Counted from the first letter of the stretch, positions 17,269 through 26,742 are shown. The stretch: 64,000 bases of DNA from Clostridium sp. AF37-5 (GCF_003477605.1 NZ_QUDR01000004.1:1-64000); one strand, 5' to 3'. Numbers and translations: made by a program. The notes: generated from the letters alone by a model not told the origin.

Positions 17269-18144
17269 ATGAGCGAATGGAAACCAATCAAAGAAGGTAA
17301 AGTACGAGAGATTTACGACAACGGTGACAGTCTGATTATGGTCGCAACTGACCGCATCAGTTGTTTTGACGTAATTCTGAAAAACATCATTTCTAAAAAA
17401 GGAACTGTTTTAACCCAGATGTCGAAATTCTGGTTTGACCTTACTGAAGACATTGTCCCAAATCACATGATTTCTGCCGACGTAAAAGATATGCCGGAAT
17501 TCTTTCAGCAACCGGCCTATGATGGCAACAGCATGATGTGCCGCAAACTGACTATGCTTCCGATTGAATGTATTGTGCGCGGATATATCACTGGCAGTGG
17601 CTGGGCAAGCTATCAAAAGAACGGAACCGTATGTGGCATCAAGCTTCCGGAAGGTTTACAGGAATCCGACAAATTGCCGGAACCAATTTACACACCTTCC
17701 ACAAAAGCCGAAATCGGTGATCACGACGAGAATATCTCTTTTGAGCAAAGCGTTGATGTACTGGAAAAAGAATTTCCTGGCAAAGGAAAAGAGTATGCCG
17801 AAAAGCTTCGCGATTATACCATCGCTCTTTATAAAAAATGTGCAGATTATGCATTGAAAAAAGGTATTATCATTGCCGATACAAAATTTGAGTTTGGTCT
17901 TGATGAAAATGGGAACATTGTTCTCGGTGACGAAATGCTGACACCGGATAGTTCCCGTTTCTGGCCTGCCAAAGGATATGAGCCGGGTCACGGCCAGCCA
18001 TCCTTTGACAAACAGTTTGCAAGAGACTGGCTCAAAGAAAATGAAGGAAACCACGATTGGGAACTTCCGGAAGATGTTGCCAAGAAAACGATTGACAAGT
18101 ATCTGGAGGCTTACGAATTACTTACCGGCGAAAAATTAAAGTAA
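17269..18144 (+). CDS. purC: Phosphoribosylaminoimidazole-succinocarboxamide synthase
   Basis: 291 residues, the longer SAICAR-synthase type. It joins CAIR and aspartate with ATP in step 8 of IMP synthesis. Family landmarks: KEGKVREIYD at the N-terminus (ATP lid), ECIVRGYITGSGW, TPSTKAEIGDHDENIS, ADTKFEFGLDENG and DEMLTPDSSRFWP (metal and nucleotide binding). GGAGG lies 8 bases before the ATG. Other pur genes are not in this window; instead it is followed 32 bp later by lysA, an unusual partner. Confidence 0.95.
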   Translation: MSEWKPIKEGKVREIYDNGDSLIMVATDRISCFDVILKNIISKKGTVLTQMSKFWFDLTEDIVPNHMISADVKDMPEFFQQPAYDGNSMMCRKLTMLPIECIVRGYITGSGWASYQKNGTVCGIKLPEGLQESDKLPEPIYTPSTKAEIGDHDENISFEQSVDVLEKEFPGKGKEYAEKLRDYTIALYKKCADYALKKGIIIADTKFEFGLDENGNIVLGDEMLTPDSSRFWPAKGYEPGHGQPSFDKQFARDWLKENEGNHDWELPEDVAKKTIDKYLEAYELLTGEKLK

Positions 18145-18176
18145 TTCCCACTACATCATTTGGAGGAATTTTCACC

Positions 18177-19445
18177 ATGGAAAAGAAAACAATTTTAACT
18201 TTGGATCAGGTTAAGGAAATTGAAAAAACTTATCCGACTCCATTTCATATTTATGACGAAAAAGGAATCCGCGAAAATGCCCGCGCTTTGAAGAAGGCAT
18301 TTTCATGGAACAAGGGTTATCGCGAATATTTCGCAGTAAAAGCAACACCAAACCCATTTATCCTTAAAATTTTACAGGAAGAAGGCTGCGGTGTTGACTG
18401 CTCCTCTCTGACCGAATTAATGCTTTCAGAATCCCTTGGATTTCATGATAATGACATCATGTTTTCCTCAAATGTGACACCACTTGCTGAATATGAAAAA
18501 GCAAGCAAACTCGGTGCTTACATCAATCTGGATGATTTTACTCACATTGACTTTTTAGCAGAGAATGTCGGCATTCCAGAGACCATCTGCTGCCGTTACA
18601 ATCCAGGCGGCGTATTTGAACTCGGTACAGACATCATGGACAACCCCGGAGATGCCAAATATGGCTTCACCAAAGAGCAGATAATTGAGGGCTACAAAAA
18701 ATTAATGAAACTGGGTGCTAAAAACTTTGGTATTCATGCTTTCATTGCCAGCAATACTGTAAGTAACGAATATTATCCGACACTTGCCGGTATTCTGTTT
18801 GAACTTGCAGTAGAACTGAAAGAGAAAACAGGTGCCAATATTACATTTATCAACTTGAGCGGTGGTATCGGTATTCCATATACGCCAGACAAAGAACCAA
18901 ACGACATTGCGGTAATCGGTGAAGGTGTCCGCAAACAGTTCGAGAAAATTCTAGTACCGGCAGGACTTGGTGATGTATCCATCTTTACTGAACTTGGCCG
19001 CTTCATGCTTGGACCTTATGGCAATCTCGTAACAAAATGTATTCATCAGAAACATATTTACAAAGAATATGTTGGTTTGAACACTTGTGCCTGTGATTTG
19101 ATGCGTCCGGCTATGTACGGTGCTTATCATCATATCACCGTCCTCGGCAAAGAAAATGCACCATGTGACCACAAATACGATGTCACCGGTTCTCTTTGCG
19201 AGAACAATGATAAATTTGCCGTAGACCGTATGCTCCCAAAAATTGACATCGGAGATTATCTGGTTATCCACGATACCGGTGCTCATGGATATGCTATGGG
19301 TTATAACTACAACGGTAAACTGAAATCGCCGGAGCTTCTTCTCAAAGAAGATGGCAGCGTGCAGATGATTCGCCGCGGAGAAACTCCACAGGATTATTTT
19401 GCAACCTTTGACTTCTGTGATATTTTAAAAGATATGAAATACTAA
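18177..19445 (+). CDS. lysA: Diaminopimelate decarboxylase-like enzyme
   Basis: 422 residues, fold type III PLP decarboxylase. Lys55 in YFAVKATPNP is the PLP lysine; GVDCSSLTEL, FSSNVTP, GGIGIPY and ELGRFMLGPYG follow the LysA order, and CENNDKFA occupies the place of the substrate-contact Cys-Glu loop. The usual 'H-HIGS' phosphate-binding motif appears as GIHAFIASN, so it belongs to a divergent subgroup. Likely reaction: meso-diaminopimelate to lysine; carboxynorspermidine or another D-amino-acid decarboxylase cannot be excluded. Second gene of the purC transcript, with GGAGG before the ATG and a strong terminator after it. Confidence 0.82.
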   Translation: MEKKTILTLDQVKEIEKTYPTPFHIYDEKGIRENARALKKAFSWNKGYREYFAVKATPNPFILKILQEEGCGVDCSSLTELMLSESLGFHDNDIMFSSNVTPLAEYEKASKLGAYINLDDFTHIDFLAENVGIPETICCRYNPGGVFELGTDIMDNPGDAKYGFTKEQIIEGYKKLMKLGAKNFGIHAFIASNTVSNEYYPTLAGILFELAVELKEKTGANITFINLSGGIGIPYTPDKEPNDIAVIGEGVRKQFEKILVPAGLGDVSIFTELGRFMLGPYGNLVTKCIHQKHIYKEYVGLNTCACDLMRPAMYGAYHHITVLGKENAPCDHKYDVTGSLCENNDKFAVDRMLPKIDIGDYLVIHDTGAHGYAMGYNYNGKLKSPELLLKEDGSVQMIRRGETPQDYFATFDFCDILKDMKY

Positions 19446-19467
19446 AATAGAACGAATTCAAACATAA

Positions 19468-19517
19468 GCAGGGAACAATAACTGTGCTCGCACAAAATCA
19501 TTGTTCCCTGCTTTTTT
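19468..19517 (+). terminator. Rho-independent terminator of purC-lysA
   Basis: GCAGGGAACAAT and ATTGTTCCCTGC form a perfect 12-bp stem followed by six T on the plus strand. Confidence 0.92.
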
Positions 19518-19539
19518 CTAACAGAAAATTTCTAAATCG

Positions 19540-21759
19540 TTACATGGATACTTTTTTCACCTTGCTCCATTTTCCATAATAAATCACTCCATTTTTCTTT
19601 TTCACACAACGGACACGCACGTAATAGTTCTTTCCAATCTTTTTGTTCGATATCACATAGTAATTCTTTTTCACTTTCTTTTTATGTGCTTTCTTAAACT
19701 TAACATTTGTGCTCCACTGAACCTGATAGGAAACACCCTTCTTTTTCTTCCAGCGAAGCAGCACTCGTTTGCCTTTCCTGCTGCATTTCAAAATAGATGT
19801 TTTCGGAACAATCGGAGATTGAATCTTCGATGTCTTTGATACAAGCTGCGTAATCATAAAAGTTGTCGTCGGTTTTGTCTCCGCCACTCCATTACTGCCC
19901 TGTTTGGATGTATTTTTCTCTCGTACGACAGGAGTAGTGCACGGTACTTCCGCTGATTCCGGCAATGGTGTAAGGGATGTTTTCTCTGTCGGTACCGGCG
20001 TTGGAGTCAACGTTGGCAATGGCGTCGGCTTTGGAGTCAGCGTTGGCAATGGCGTCGGCTTTGGTACCACAGTAAGATACACCTGCATACAGATATTTCC
20101 CTTTTCATCCTGCTCATAACTGCTCCAGTCATAATTATCGGAGTCTGCCGGGCAAAAGAGTACCGGATACCAGCCTGATATATCTGCTTTCTGCACCGGA
20201 TTTTTCCATGTCACCGTTCCCGTTTTCGCAGGCTCAAGCGACAATGCGCATCCGGAAACCGTTTCGCCTTCTTTCCATTCCTTAGCTTTTATCGTTGGCA
20301 GTTTTCCTTTCACCGGACACACAGTAATCGGAATTGAGCATGTAATTGTCTTTGTCTTCTCATCATACCCTGCCACCTTGCTCCAGTCATACCGAATGGT
20401 GTCTGCCGGACGAAACACAACATGGACACCTGAATTTTTAACCGATGGCCGAACTTTCTCATCTTCCCAGAAGAAAATACCATATTCGTTTTTCTGGAAA
20501 CTAAGAGAAGAATTCGACAAATCCTCACCAAAGGAAAGATCGGAGCACGATGGCCACTCAAATTCCTCCATCTCTTTTGGCAGTGTTTCCACCAAAACTT
20601 CGCTCTCCACAGTTTCATAACCTTTCCCATCCGGGATAAATAACATTGTGTACCCGCAGGTTCCAAGTTTCAATGGTTGGCTGCCATCTTTCCACTCAAA
20701 ACTTCCTTTGATGATTTCCCCCGTTTTCGGATTTTTATATTTTCCTTCAAGGAAGCGTATCTGATTCAAACGGTCCCCATAGATTCCATAATTGCGGACA
20801 ACCGGTGGTGCTGCCTGCTCCGGTTTCACCGATACAATATCAACGACCACTATATCCGTAACCGACTGATAATTATTATCCTGCGGCGAAAACACACCCG
20901 ATATCTCATGTTTTCCAACATCATACTCTTTGGCATCCGTAGAAAAGGTAAATTCACCTGCTACCTTTTCACCGGTAACCGGACTTACATACATCAAGTC
21001 CGGATGAATTTTCGTTAAATTCTGACCGGCAAAAGTCTGTACTTCTTTTTCATCCTGTCGTCTTGGGATAACAGTATTTACCGTTACTTTCCCACTCTTT
21101 GTAAAGAATAAGGAATCATACGTCATCGGATATTTCGGCACAAATACAATATCCTGATTGGATGTTCCCGATTGTGGGACTAAGTCTCCTTTCACAAACT
21201 GCCACGTTCCCTCAACCGGCACTGACCACTCAACTTTATCCTCGGGAATCTGTGCCTCTTTCAGTTTCTGACCGTATAAAATACTTTTTGCTTCCAAACA
21301 AATGGAACTGTTATTTTTATTCACGGAATATGATTTTTTAATCACACGTCCATCTAACAACTGAACCTTTCCGGAACCATATAAAATCCCCTCCGATTTT
21401 TCCAAATCTACTGTTCCGCCGCGAAGCTGCAAAGTTCCATTCATCCGCAATCCTTTTTTTCCGATTGTCAACGTAACGCCCTCCGACACTACAAGAGTAG
21501 TATCCTTATTTATTGTATCATAATAAATAAAATCTGGGAAATCATAATGTACATCTTTTTCCAAAATAATCTCTCCACCACGTGATGAACAACTCTGTAA
21601 TGCTTCATCAAGATTGTCCGTATACCGCCCCTGCTGCCCCTTCGGCACAAAATAAATCGTACTGTTTGAAGCGGCTTTCACCATTTCCTTTGGCATCGAA
21701 CCATATACACACAGGCACACAAGCACCCATGCAATTACTTTTTTCATTTTTAAATTCAT
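19540..21759 (-). CDS. Secreted multi-domain surface protein with lysine-rich Fn3-like tail
   Basis: 739 residues. A signal peptide is evident (charged start, hydrophobic AWVLVCLCVYG, cleavage after VKAAS around residue 31). Residues 35-150 look like a short beta-helix (repeating IILEKDVHY, LVVSEGVTLTIG, LQLRGGTVDL). The middle has Ig-like repeats with a recurring 'V-F-P-D-x-Y-D-W' pattern (VFSPQDNNYQ, VVFRPADTIRYDW, VLFCPADSDNYDW). Then a Pro/Thr linker (near residue 580) and a lysine-rich fibronectin III-like C-terminus ending YYGKWSKVKKVSM. No sortase motif or anchor is visible; the basic tail may bind cell wall polymers. Function unknown; probably cell surface. A related C-terminal plan is found in the protein at 62476. 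Confidence 0.7.
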   Translation of the reverse strand: MNLKMKKVIAWVLVCLCVYGSMPKEMVKAASNSTIYFVPKGQQGRYTDNLDEALQSCSSRGGEIILEKDVHYDFPDFIYYDTINKDTTLVVSEGVTLTIGKKGLRMNGTLQLRGGTVDLEKSEGILYGSGKVQLLDGRVIKKSYSVNKNNSSICLEAKSILYGQKLKEAQIPEDKVEWSVPVEGTWQFVKGDLVPQSGTSNQDIVFVPKYPMTYDSLFFTKSGKVTVNTVIPRRQDEKEVQTFAGQNLTKIHPDLMYVSPVTGEKVAGEFTFSTDAKEYDVGKHEISGVFSPQDNNYQSVTDIVVVDIVSVKPEQAAPPVVRNYGIYGDRLNQIRFLEGKYKNPKTGEIIKGSFEWKDGSQPLKLGTCGYTMLFIPDGKGYETVESEVLVETLPKEMEEFEWPSCSDLSFGEDLSNSSLSFQKNEYGIFFWEDEKVRPSVKNSGVHVVFRPADTIRYDWSKVAGYDEKTKTITCSIPITVCPVKGKLPTIKAKEWKEGETVSGCALSLEPAKTGTVTWKNPVQKADISGWYPVLFCPADSDNYDWSSYEQDEKGNICMQVYLTVVPKPTPLPTLTPKPTPLPTLTPTPVPTEKTSLTPLPESAEVPCTTPVVREKNTSKQGSNGVAETKPTTTFMITQLVSKTSKIQSPIVPKTSILKCSRKGKRVLLRWKKKKGVSYQVQWSTNVKFKKAHKKKVKKNYYVISNKKIGKNYYVRVRCVKKKNGVIYYGKWSKVKKVSM
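20001..20060 (-). repeat. 30-bp tandem repeat in the Pro/Thr linker
   Basis: Two adjacent 30-bp units differing at one base encode repeated TPLPTLTPKP. Repeats of this kind expand and contract by slippage, so linker length may vary between strains. Confidence 0.85.
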
Positions 21760-21876
21760 AGACAGTCCTCCCTATCTTGTCTTTTTATGTCATGTAAATA
21801 GCTGCGATTCTCATTTACCAGATAAACAGATAAAATGAAATTAGATTCACCAGACAAACACCACGCTGTCTGATAA

Positions 21877-21923
21877 AGCAAAAGCAGTGCCTCCCCTGCG
21901 CATGAGAAACACTGCTTTTTGCT
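21877..21923 (-). terminator. Terminator after the NlpC/P60 gene
   Basis: AGCAAAAGCAGTG and CACTGCTTTTTGCT pair around a 20-base loop, with TTTTGCTTT on the minus-strand 3' side. A further palindrome GTTCCTTTCGAAAGGAAC lies at 21925-21942. The rest of 21760-21989 shows no gene. Confidence 0.7.
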
Positions 21924-21989
21924 GTTCCTTTCGAAAGGAACTTTATTGTATCACGTGATATTTTACTCGTCAATTACTTTTTTTACAAA

Positions 21990-23435
21990 TTATAGGCGTA
22001 CAACGACCGGAATTTCGCTCTTTTTAAAAACGCCTCTGTCTCTTATTACAACATTATTATAGGTTGAACTACTCTCCATTGTCTTACCATTTCCAATGTA
22101 AATTGCAATGTGATATATTCGCTTATACCGTCCGTTTCTTCTTGCCTTCGAGCCGCCAAAGCAAATCAAATCTCCCGGTCTCATTTTCTTTTCAGAATAG
22201 TTTTTCTTTGCCTTAATGCGCTTTCCTTTTCTCACATAATAGTGGCCGATGTCCGCCGCCACCGGCGCCCAGCTTGTTTTGCAGACAAGATATCTTCCTA
22301 CCGCACGATAGGTCCGGTAAACAAAAGAGGAGCAGTCATAATAGTTTTTATCCATCCGCCTTGCCTGACTGTACTTTTTCTTTCCTATCTGTTTATAACC
22401 ATACCGCATCGCCCGGACAGCCGTTTTCGTACTTACTGCCAGATAATAATTTACTGTCTTTCCATCGACCTCACAGGAAATCACAGCACTTCCATACTTT
22501 TTCGTTGTCACCTTTCCTGAAGTTGTCACAACAGCAACTTTTACATCGGACGAACGAAAGACCGGTCGGCTTTCTGCATTTAACCCAGTCACCTTGACCG
22601 CCAGTTTTTTCTTTTTCTGATAAAAACCATATGCCTTTTTCATTATCGGGTTTGTGACCGTAATCACACATTCGGTCTGAACGCCATCCACCTGCGCCAC
22701 TACAGTAGTAGAACCTACTTTTTTCGCCTTAACTACAACTCCTGCCTGATTATAGGAAACAATCGAAACAATGGAAGTATCCCTTGTCTGATAAACAACC
22801 GGATTTCCTGCAACAGATTCTAACAAAAGTGTTGTCTGACAGCCCTTCGCTAAATTCTGCTTTTGGATTGTAAATTGGGGCTGCAAAATTTCAACACCAA
22901 GCACAAAAGAGTACACACCGCCATATGAATCCGTAACCGTAACAGAAAATTCTGCAAAGCCTGCGCGAACCGGCGTAATAATTCCCTCCTGTGTAACTGT
23001 GGCTGTTTCCGGCGTTCTTGCCTGCCACACACACGTCATCGATTCAAACTGCGGTATCGGTAGCTGAAAAGAGCCACCACCCAAAGGATGTGCCGTAAAC
23101 GACTGTCTGTTAAAACTCAAATCCGAAAGAATCTCATTTTTCTTTACTTCAATTTCTGCATAGTCAACTGTCTCCGCCTTCGTTTTCACGGAAATCGTAA
23201 CCGTACCTGCACCAATTGTCGTAACAACTTTGTTTGCCGATACCTCAACCACATGCTCTTTACTTAAAACGACTTCCCCTTCCGGCAAATCCGCAAGAGT
23301 AATCTTTTGTCCTAAGTAGAGACAAATTTTTTGTGTCGTCTCCTTTGCCTGCACATAATTCGTCTGATTCACTCCGGCAAATGCCAAAGCAAACAGAAGA
23401 AATAACAGTGCAAAATACCTTTTGCTGCTTCGCAT
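21990..23435 (-). CDS. Secreted NlpC/P60 peptidoglycan hydrolase with Ig-like domains
   Basis: 481 residues. Signal peptide at 1-30 (FALLFLLFALAFAGV, cleavage near VQAKE). Three Big_2-type bacterial Ig-like domains follow (about 33-100, 105-185 and 190-335). The C-terminal NlpC/P60 domain has the catalytic Cys368 in YYDCSSFVYR and His442 in YHIAIYIGNG, with PGDLICF between. Such enzymes cut D-Glu to meso-DAP bonds in stem peptides during wall turnover. Residues around the catalytic domain are very rich in Lys and Arg, as in other surface proteins here. Monocistronic between two terminator-like hairpins; GAGAGG lies before the ATG. Confidence 0.87.
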   Translation of the reverse strand: MRSSKRYFALLFLLFALAFAGVNQTNYVQAKETTQKICLYLGQKITLADLPEGEVVLSKEHVVEVSANKVVTTIGAGTVTISVKTKAETVDYAEIEVKKNEILSDLSFNRQSFTAHPLGGGSFQLPIPQFESMTCVWQARTPETATVTQEGIITPVRAGFAEFSVTVTDSYGGVYSFVLGVEILQPQFTIQKQNLAKGCQTTLLLESVAGNPVVYQTRDTSIVSIVSYNQAGVVVKAKKVGSTTVVAQVDGVQTECVITVTNPIMKKAYGFYQKKKKLAVKVTGLNAESRPVFRSSDVKVAVVTTSGKVTTKKYGSAVISCEVDGKTVNYYLAVSTKTAVRAMRYGYKQIGKKKYSQARRMDKNYYDCSSFVYRTYRAVGRYLVCKTSWAPVAADIGHYYVRKGKRIKAKKNYSEKKMRPGDLICFGGSKARRNGRYKRIYHIAIYIGNGKTMESSSTYNNVVIRDRGVFKKSEIPVVVRL

Positions 23436-23559
23436 TTCCTCTCACCTTTCTTTGTAAATTTTTATATTTATCTTTCCTTAAATCACAGAACAAAGACTAC
23501 ACGATAGCAGAATCTTCTGTCATCGTGCAGTCTCACTATAAAACCACACTGTGTCATTT

Positions 23560-24843
23560 TTATTTCACTTCAATTTTTTCTTTACCGCCCATATATGGCT
23601 GTAATGCTTTCGGAATCTTAACTGAACCATCCTCACATAAGTTATTTTCTAAGAACGCAATCAACATACGTGGTGGTGCAACAACCGTATTATTTAAGGT
23701 GTGGGCAAAATACTTACCACCTTCACCGACAACACGAATCTTCAAACGGCGTGCCTGCGCATCTCCTAAATTCGAGCAGCTTCCCACTTCAAAATATTTC
23801 TTCTGGCGTGGAGACCATGCCTCTACATCAATCGATTTCACTTTCAAATCAGCCAAGTCACCGGAACAACACTCTAACGTACGTACCGGAATATCCAATG
23901 TACGGAATAAATCAACGGTGTTCTGCCACAATTTATCAAACCACATTTTACTGTCTTCCGGTTTGCAGACAACAATCATCTCCTGCTTTTCAAACTGATG
24001 GATCCGGTAAACACCGCGTTCCTCAATTCCGTGAGCACCTTTCTCCTTACGGAAACATGGAGAATAACTGGTCAAAGTTTTTGGCAGCTGTTCTTCCGGA
24101 ATAATTTTATCGATAAACTTACCAATCATAGAATGTTCACTCGTACCAATCAGATACAAATCTTCACCCTCGATTTTGTACATCATCGCATCCATTTCAT
24201 CAAACGACATAACACCTGTTACAACATTTGAACGAATCATAAACGGCGGCACACAATAGGTAAATCCGCGGTCAATCATAAAGTCTCTTGCATAGGAAAT
24301 AACTGCAGAATGAAGTCTGGCAATATCACCCATCAGATAATAGAATCCATTTCCTGCAACGTCACGTGCCGAATCCAAATCCAGTCCATCAAATGATTCC
24401 ATAATCTGTGCATGATATGGGATTTCAAAATCCGGAACCACCGGATCACCAAACTTCTCAATTTCTACATTTTCAGTATCATTTTTACCAATTGGAACAC
24501 TCGGGTCAATGATGTTTGGAATTACCATCATGCGCTTATTCAATTCCTCTGCAATTTCTGCCTCTCGTGCTTCTAAATCAGAAAGTTCTTTGGCATAACC
24601 GGCAACCTCTTCCTTCATTGCCTCAGCTTCTTCTTTTTTGCCCTGACCCATCAGCGCACCAATCATCTTTGAATTTTTCTTACGAAGAGCACGAAGGTCA
24701 TCTGCTTTCTGCTGTGTCTCGCGGCGCTCTTTATCAAGTGCAATCACTTCATCCACGAGTGGCAGTTTGTGCTCCTGAAATTTATTTTTAATGTTTTGTT
24801 TTACAACATCAGGATTTTCTCTTACAAATTTGATATCTAACAT
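23560..24843 (-). CDS. serS: Seryl-tRNA synthetase
   Basis: 427 residues, standard length. N-terminal antiparallel coiled-coil arm (about 25-110) for tRNA-Ser long-arm binding, then the class II catalytic core: motif 2 SPCFRKEKGAHG, the EKQEMIVVCKPE segment, and motif 3 NNTVVAPPRMLIAFLEN. Charges tRNA-Ser (and tRNA-Sec) with serine. Read from a promoter inside the end of lgt; the leader is about 60 nt, too short for a T-box. Confidence 0.96.
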   Translation of the reverse strand: MLDIKFVRENPDVVKQNIKNKFQEHKLPLVDEVIALDKERRETQQKADDLRALRKKNSKMIGALMGQGKKEEAEAMKEEVAGYAKELSDLEAREAEIAEELNKRMMVIPNIIDPSVPIGKNDTENVEIEKFGDPVVPDFEIPYHAQIMESFDGLDLDSARDVAGNGFYYLMGDIARLHSAVISYARDFMIDRGFTYCVPPFMIRSNVVTGVMSFDEMDAMMYKIEGEDLYLIGTSEHSMIGKFIDKIIPEEQLPKTLTSYSPCFRKEKGAHGIEERGVYRIHQFEKQEMIVVCKPEDSKMWFDKLWQNTVDLFRTLDIPVRTLECCSGDLADLKVKSIDVEAWSPRQKKYFEVGSCSNLGDAQARRLKIRVVGEGGKYFAHTLNNTVVAPPRMLIAFLENNLCEDGSVKIPKALQPYMGGKEKIEVK

Positions 24844-24907
24844 AATTTTCTTCCTTCCATATCTTTCTCACCGGTCATCCTGTCCCGCCGGCATTTTTCT
24901 ACGGAAA

Positions 24908-24936
24908 ATTATACACCACTTTTTTCTTCCTTGCAA
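24908..24936 (-). promoter_or_regulatory. Sigma-A promoter of serS
   Basis: On the minus strand TTGCAA, 17 bases, TATAAT; the -35 lies within the last codons of lgt. Confidence 0.75.
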
Positions 24937-25739
24937 TGCTTTTCCACCCATTTTCCACGCACCAAAACAATTCCAACCGGCAGTAAAATCAAACTAATTA
25001 ACTGCGAGGTGGAAAAAATGCTGATACTTCCTCTGATTTTATCCCCGCGAAGCATCTCTAACAAAAATCTGGCAATGGAATAATAAATCAAATAAATTCC
25101 CATCAACCGTCCATTTCTCAAATTCTTTTTCTTCATAAGGCAAAACAAAATACCACACAAAAGAAAATTCATAAGCGCCTCTAAAAGCTGCACGGGGAAA
25201 CGCGGCACCTGACTTAATTGCGGAACAGCCTCATTATACGGAAACTGTATCGCAAAAGGGCCATGGTATTCAATGCCATAACAGCACCCGGAACAAAAGC
25301 ATCCAATTCTTCCAATACCGTGAACAAATGGAATCAATGGTGCAAACACATCCATATACGAAACATAGGATAAATGATACTGCTTACAGTAACAAAAGAT
25401 CCCCAAAAAGGCACCAATCAGGCCACCATAAAAAACAAGCCCGCCAAACAAATAATTCATTAAAAATAACAGTGTCTGCATGAAATTTTTATCAAAACCA
25501 GCCGCAACTGCATCCCATTTCTGTATCAGGCTCGGAAGCCTTGTCAAACAATACAACAGTTTAGAGCCGATAAGAATACCAATCGCCGCATAGATGGCAC
25601 CATATAAAACATCCTCCTTGGCCAGACGATAGCGGCCTGCTATTTTTCTTGCTATAACAATGGCTATAAAAAAACCTGCCAAAAAAATTGTGCTATAAGT
25701 TGGAATATCTGCAAATCCTAAATGAATTGATGGAAACAT
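24909..25739 (-). CDS. lgt: Prolipoprotein diacylglyceryl transferase
   Basis: 276 residues, seven predicted membrane helices. The Lgt signature is present as HGIGRIGCFCSGCCYG (about 140-155), plus the N-terminal IPTYSTIFLAG and C-terminal YYSIARFLLEMLRGD. It moves diacylglycerol from phosphatidylglycerol to the lipobox cysteine of prolipoproteins, such as the one encoded at 26431. AAGGAGG precedes the ATG. Confidence 0.94.
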   Translation of the reverse strand: MFPSIHLGFADIPTYSTIFLAGFFIAIVIARKIAGRYRLAKEDVLYGAIYAAIGILIGSKLLYCLTRLPSLIQKWDAVAAGFDKNFMQTLLFLMNYLFGGLVFYGGLIGAFLGIFCYCKQYHLSYVSYMDVFAPLIPFVHGIGRIGCFCSGCCYGIEYHGPFAIQFPYNEAVPQLSQVPRFPVQLLEALMNFLLCGILFCLMKKKNLRNGRLMGIYLIYYSIARFLLEMLRGDKIRGSISIFSTSQLISLILLPVGIVLVRGKWVEKHCKEEKSGV

Positions 25740-25753
25740 TTTCTCCTCCTTAG

Positions 25754-25781
25754 AAAAAAGGCTGCTGCCTAAGCAGCAACC
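25754..25781 (-). terminator. Terminator of the DUF4190-type gene
   Basis: On the minus strand GGTTGCTGC, loop TTAG, GCAGCAGCC, then six T. It lies between the membrane protein gene and lgt. Confidence 0.88.
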
Positions 25782-25807
25782 TTCTTTATTTTGGTTATAT
25801 TGTTCTC

Positions 25808-26212
25808 TTAGTTGTAAGCATCTGACAAGTCGTTCAATGCATTGCTCAAGTCATTTAAACTATCTGCTGCATCATTAACATCACTGCTTACTAAACAGGA
25901 ACCACCAACGCATCCATAACAAGTATAACTTGTTTTGGTACTGCTGGACTCAACAGCACCACAAATTGAACATCCTACTGCAAAAATAACAGCAAAGATA
26001 ATACCAATCAAACCACAGACAAAACCAGCCTGACCTTTTGTGCCTCCTGTCTGTTTTTTGGCATTAATACCGAGAACAACTGCTACGATACCTAAAATCA
26101 AAGCAATTGCGGCACCAATTACACCAAAGGTAATTCCTCCGATGATAGCGAGCACTAAGCTCACAATACCAAGAATGGTAGAAGCTGTTGCTGCTCCGTT
26201 TTTCTGTTCCAT
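25808..26212 (-). CDS. DUF4190-like small membrane protein
   Basis: 134 residues with two Gly/Ile/Val/Ala-rich membrane hairpins (about 8-50 and 62-85), the pattern of DUF4190 proteins of unknown function. The tail has a cysteine cluster (CSICGAV, YTCYGCVGGSC) and an amphipathic D/N/L repeat (DSLNDLSNALNDLSDAYN). The start at 26212 (MEQKNG) is chosen because AAGGAGG lies 10 bases upstream; seven more in-frame codons are not supported. It has its own terminator. Confidence 0.7.
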   Translation of the reverse strand: MEQKNGAATASTILGIVSLVLAIIGGITFGVIGAAIALILGIVAVVLGINAKKQTGGTKGQAGFVCGLIGIIFAVIFAVGCSICGAVESSSTKTSYTCYGCVGGSCLVSSDVNDAADSLNDLSNALNDLSDAYN

Positions 26213-26377
26213 AAAAATATCCTCCTTCCTCAATTATTTATCCCATAAAACTCCCTATAACAATTTATATTCTACCATACCAATATATTCCAAGCAATAA
26301 AAATTTTGACAAAAAAACTACATATTTTACATTTTTTTCATTTACCTTAACTATTTCGCATAAAAATATATATGTAC

Positions 26378-26420
26378 AAAAAAGAAGCAGTTTCGGTCAA
26401 TCCCGTTGCTGCTTCTTTTT
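26378..26420 (-). terminator. Bidirectional terminator of the lipoprotein gene
   Basis: AAAGAAGCAG and CTGCTTCTTT pair, with an A-run to the left and a T-run to the right, so it can end transcripts from either side. Confidence 0.85.
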
Positions 26421-26430
26421 CATCCCATTA

Positions 26431-26742
26431 TTAATTTTTATCGTTTCCCGTCACATCATCAACGGCGTCATCCACACCGTCAATTACGTCGTTTACACCG
26501 TCAGCAGCATCATCCACGCCGTCTTTTACATCATCCGATAAATCGTTATCATCGTTTTTGTTGTCATCCGTCGCATTTGGCGTTGCTGTGTTATTATTTT
26601 CATTCGTTGGCGTCTGTGTCGCTTCATTTGTTGCTTCCGGGGAAGCAGATGGGTCCGTTGCGCTGTTATTTTTATTGCCGCACCCGGTTACCATAGCGGA
26701 CAAACAAACAACAAGCATTGCAAAAACTACTATTTTTTTCAT
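26431..26742 (-). CDS. Small acidic lipoprotein
   Basis: 103 residues. Type II signal peptide: MKKIVVFAMLVVCLSAMVTG followed by the lipobox cysteine (VTGC, about residue 21). After that the protein is a Thr/Asn/Pro-rich tether and then an Asp-rich repeat (DGVDDAADGVNDV, DGVDDAVDDV) reminiscent of an amphipathic heptad repeat. No enzyme domain. The start at 26742 is set by the signal peptide and GAGGA. It would be lipidated by Lgt, encoded about 1 kb away. Function unknown; anchored outside the membrane. Confidence 0.75.
   Translation of the reverse strand: MKKIVVFAMLVVCLSAMVTGCGNKNNSATDPSASPEATNEATQTPTNENNNTATPNATDDNKNDDNDLSDDVKDGVDDAADGVNDVIDGVDDAVDDVTGNDKN

Noticed and set aside
19904-20119. 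Val/Gly-rich plus-strand open frame
   Set aside because: It is the antisense shadow of the Thr-Pro linker repeat of the surface protein.
24844-24908. T-box leader for serS
   Set aside because: Only about 60 nt of leader are available and no specifier or T-box sequence is seen.
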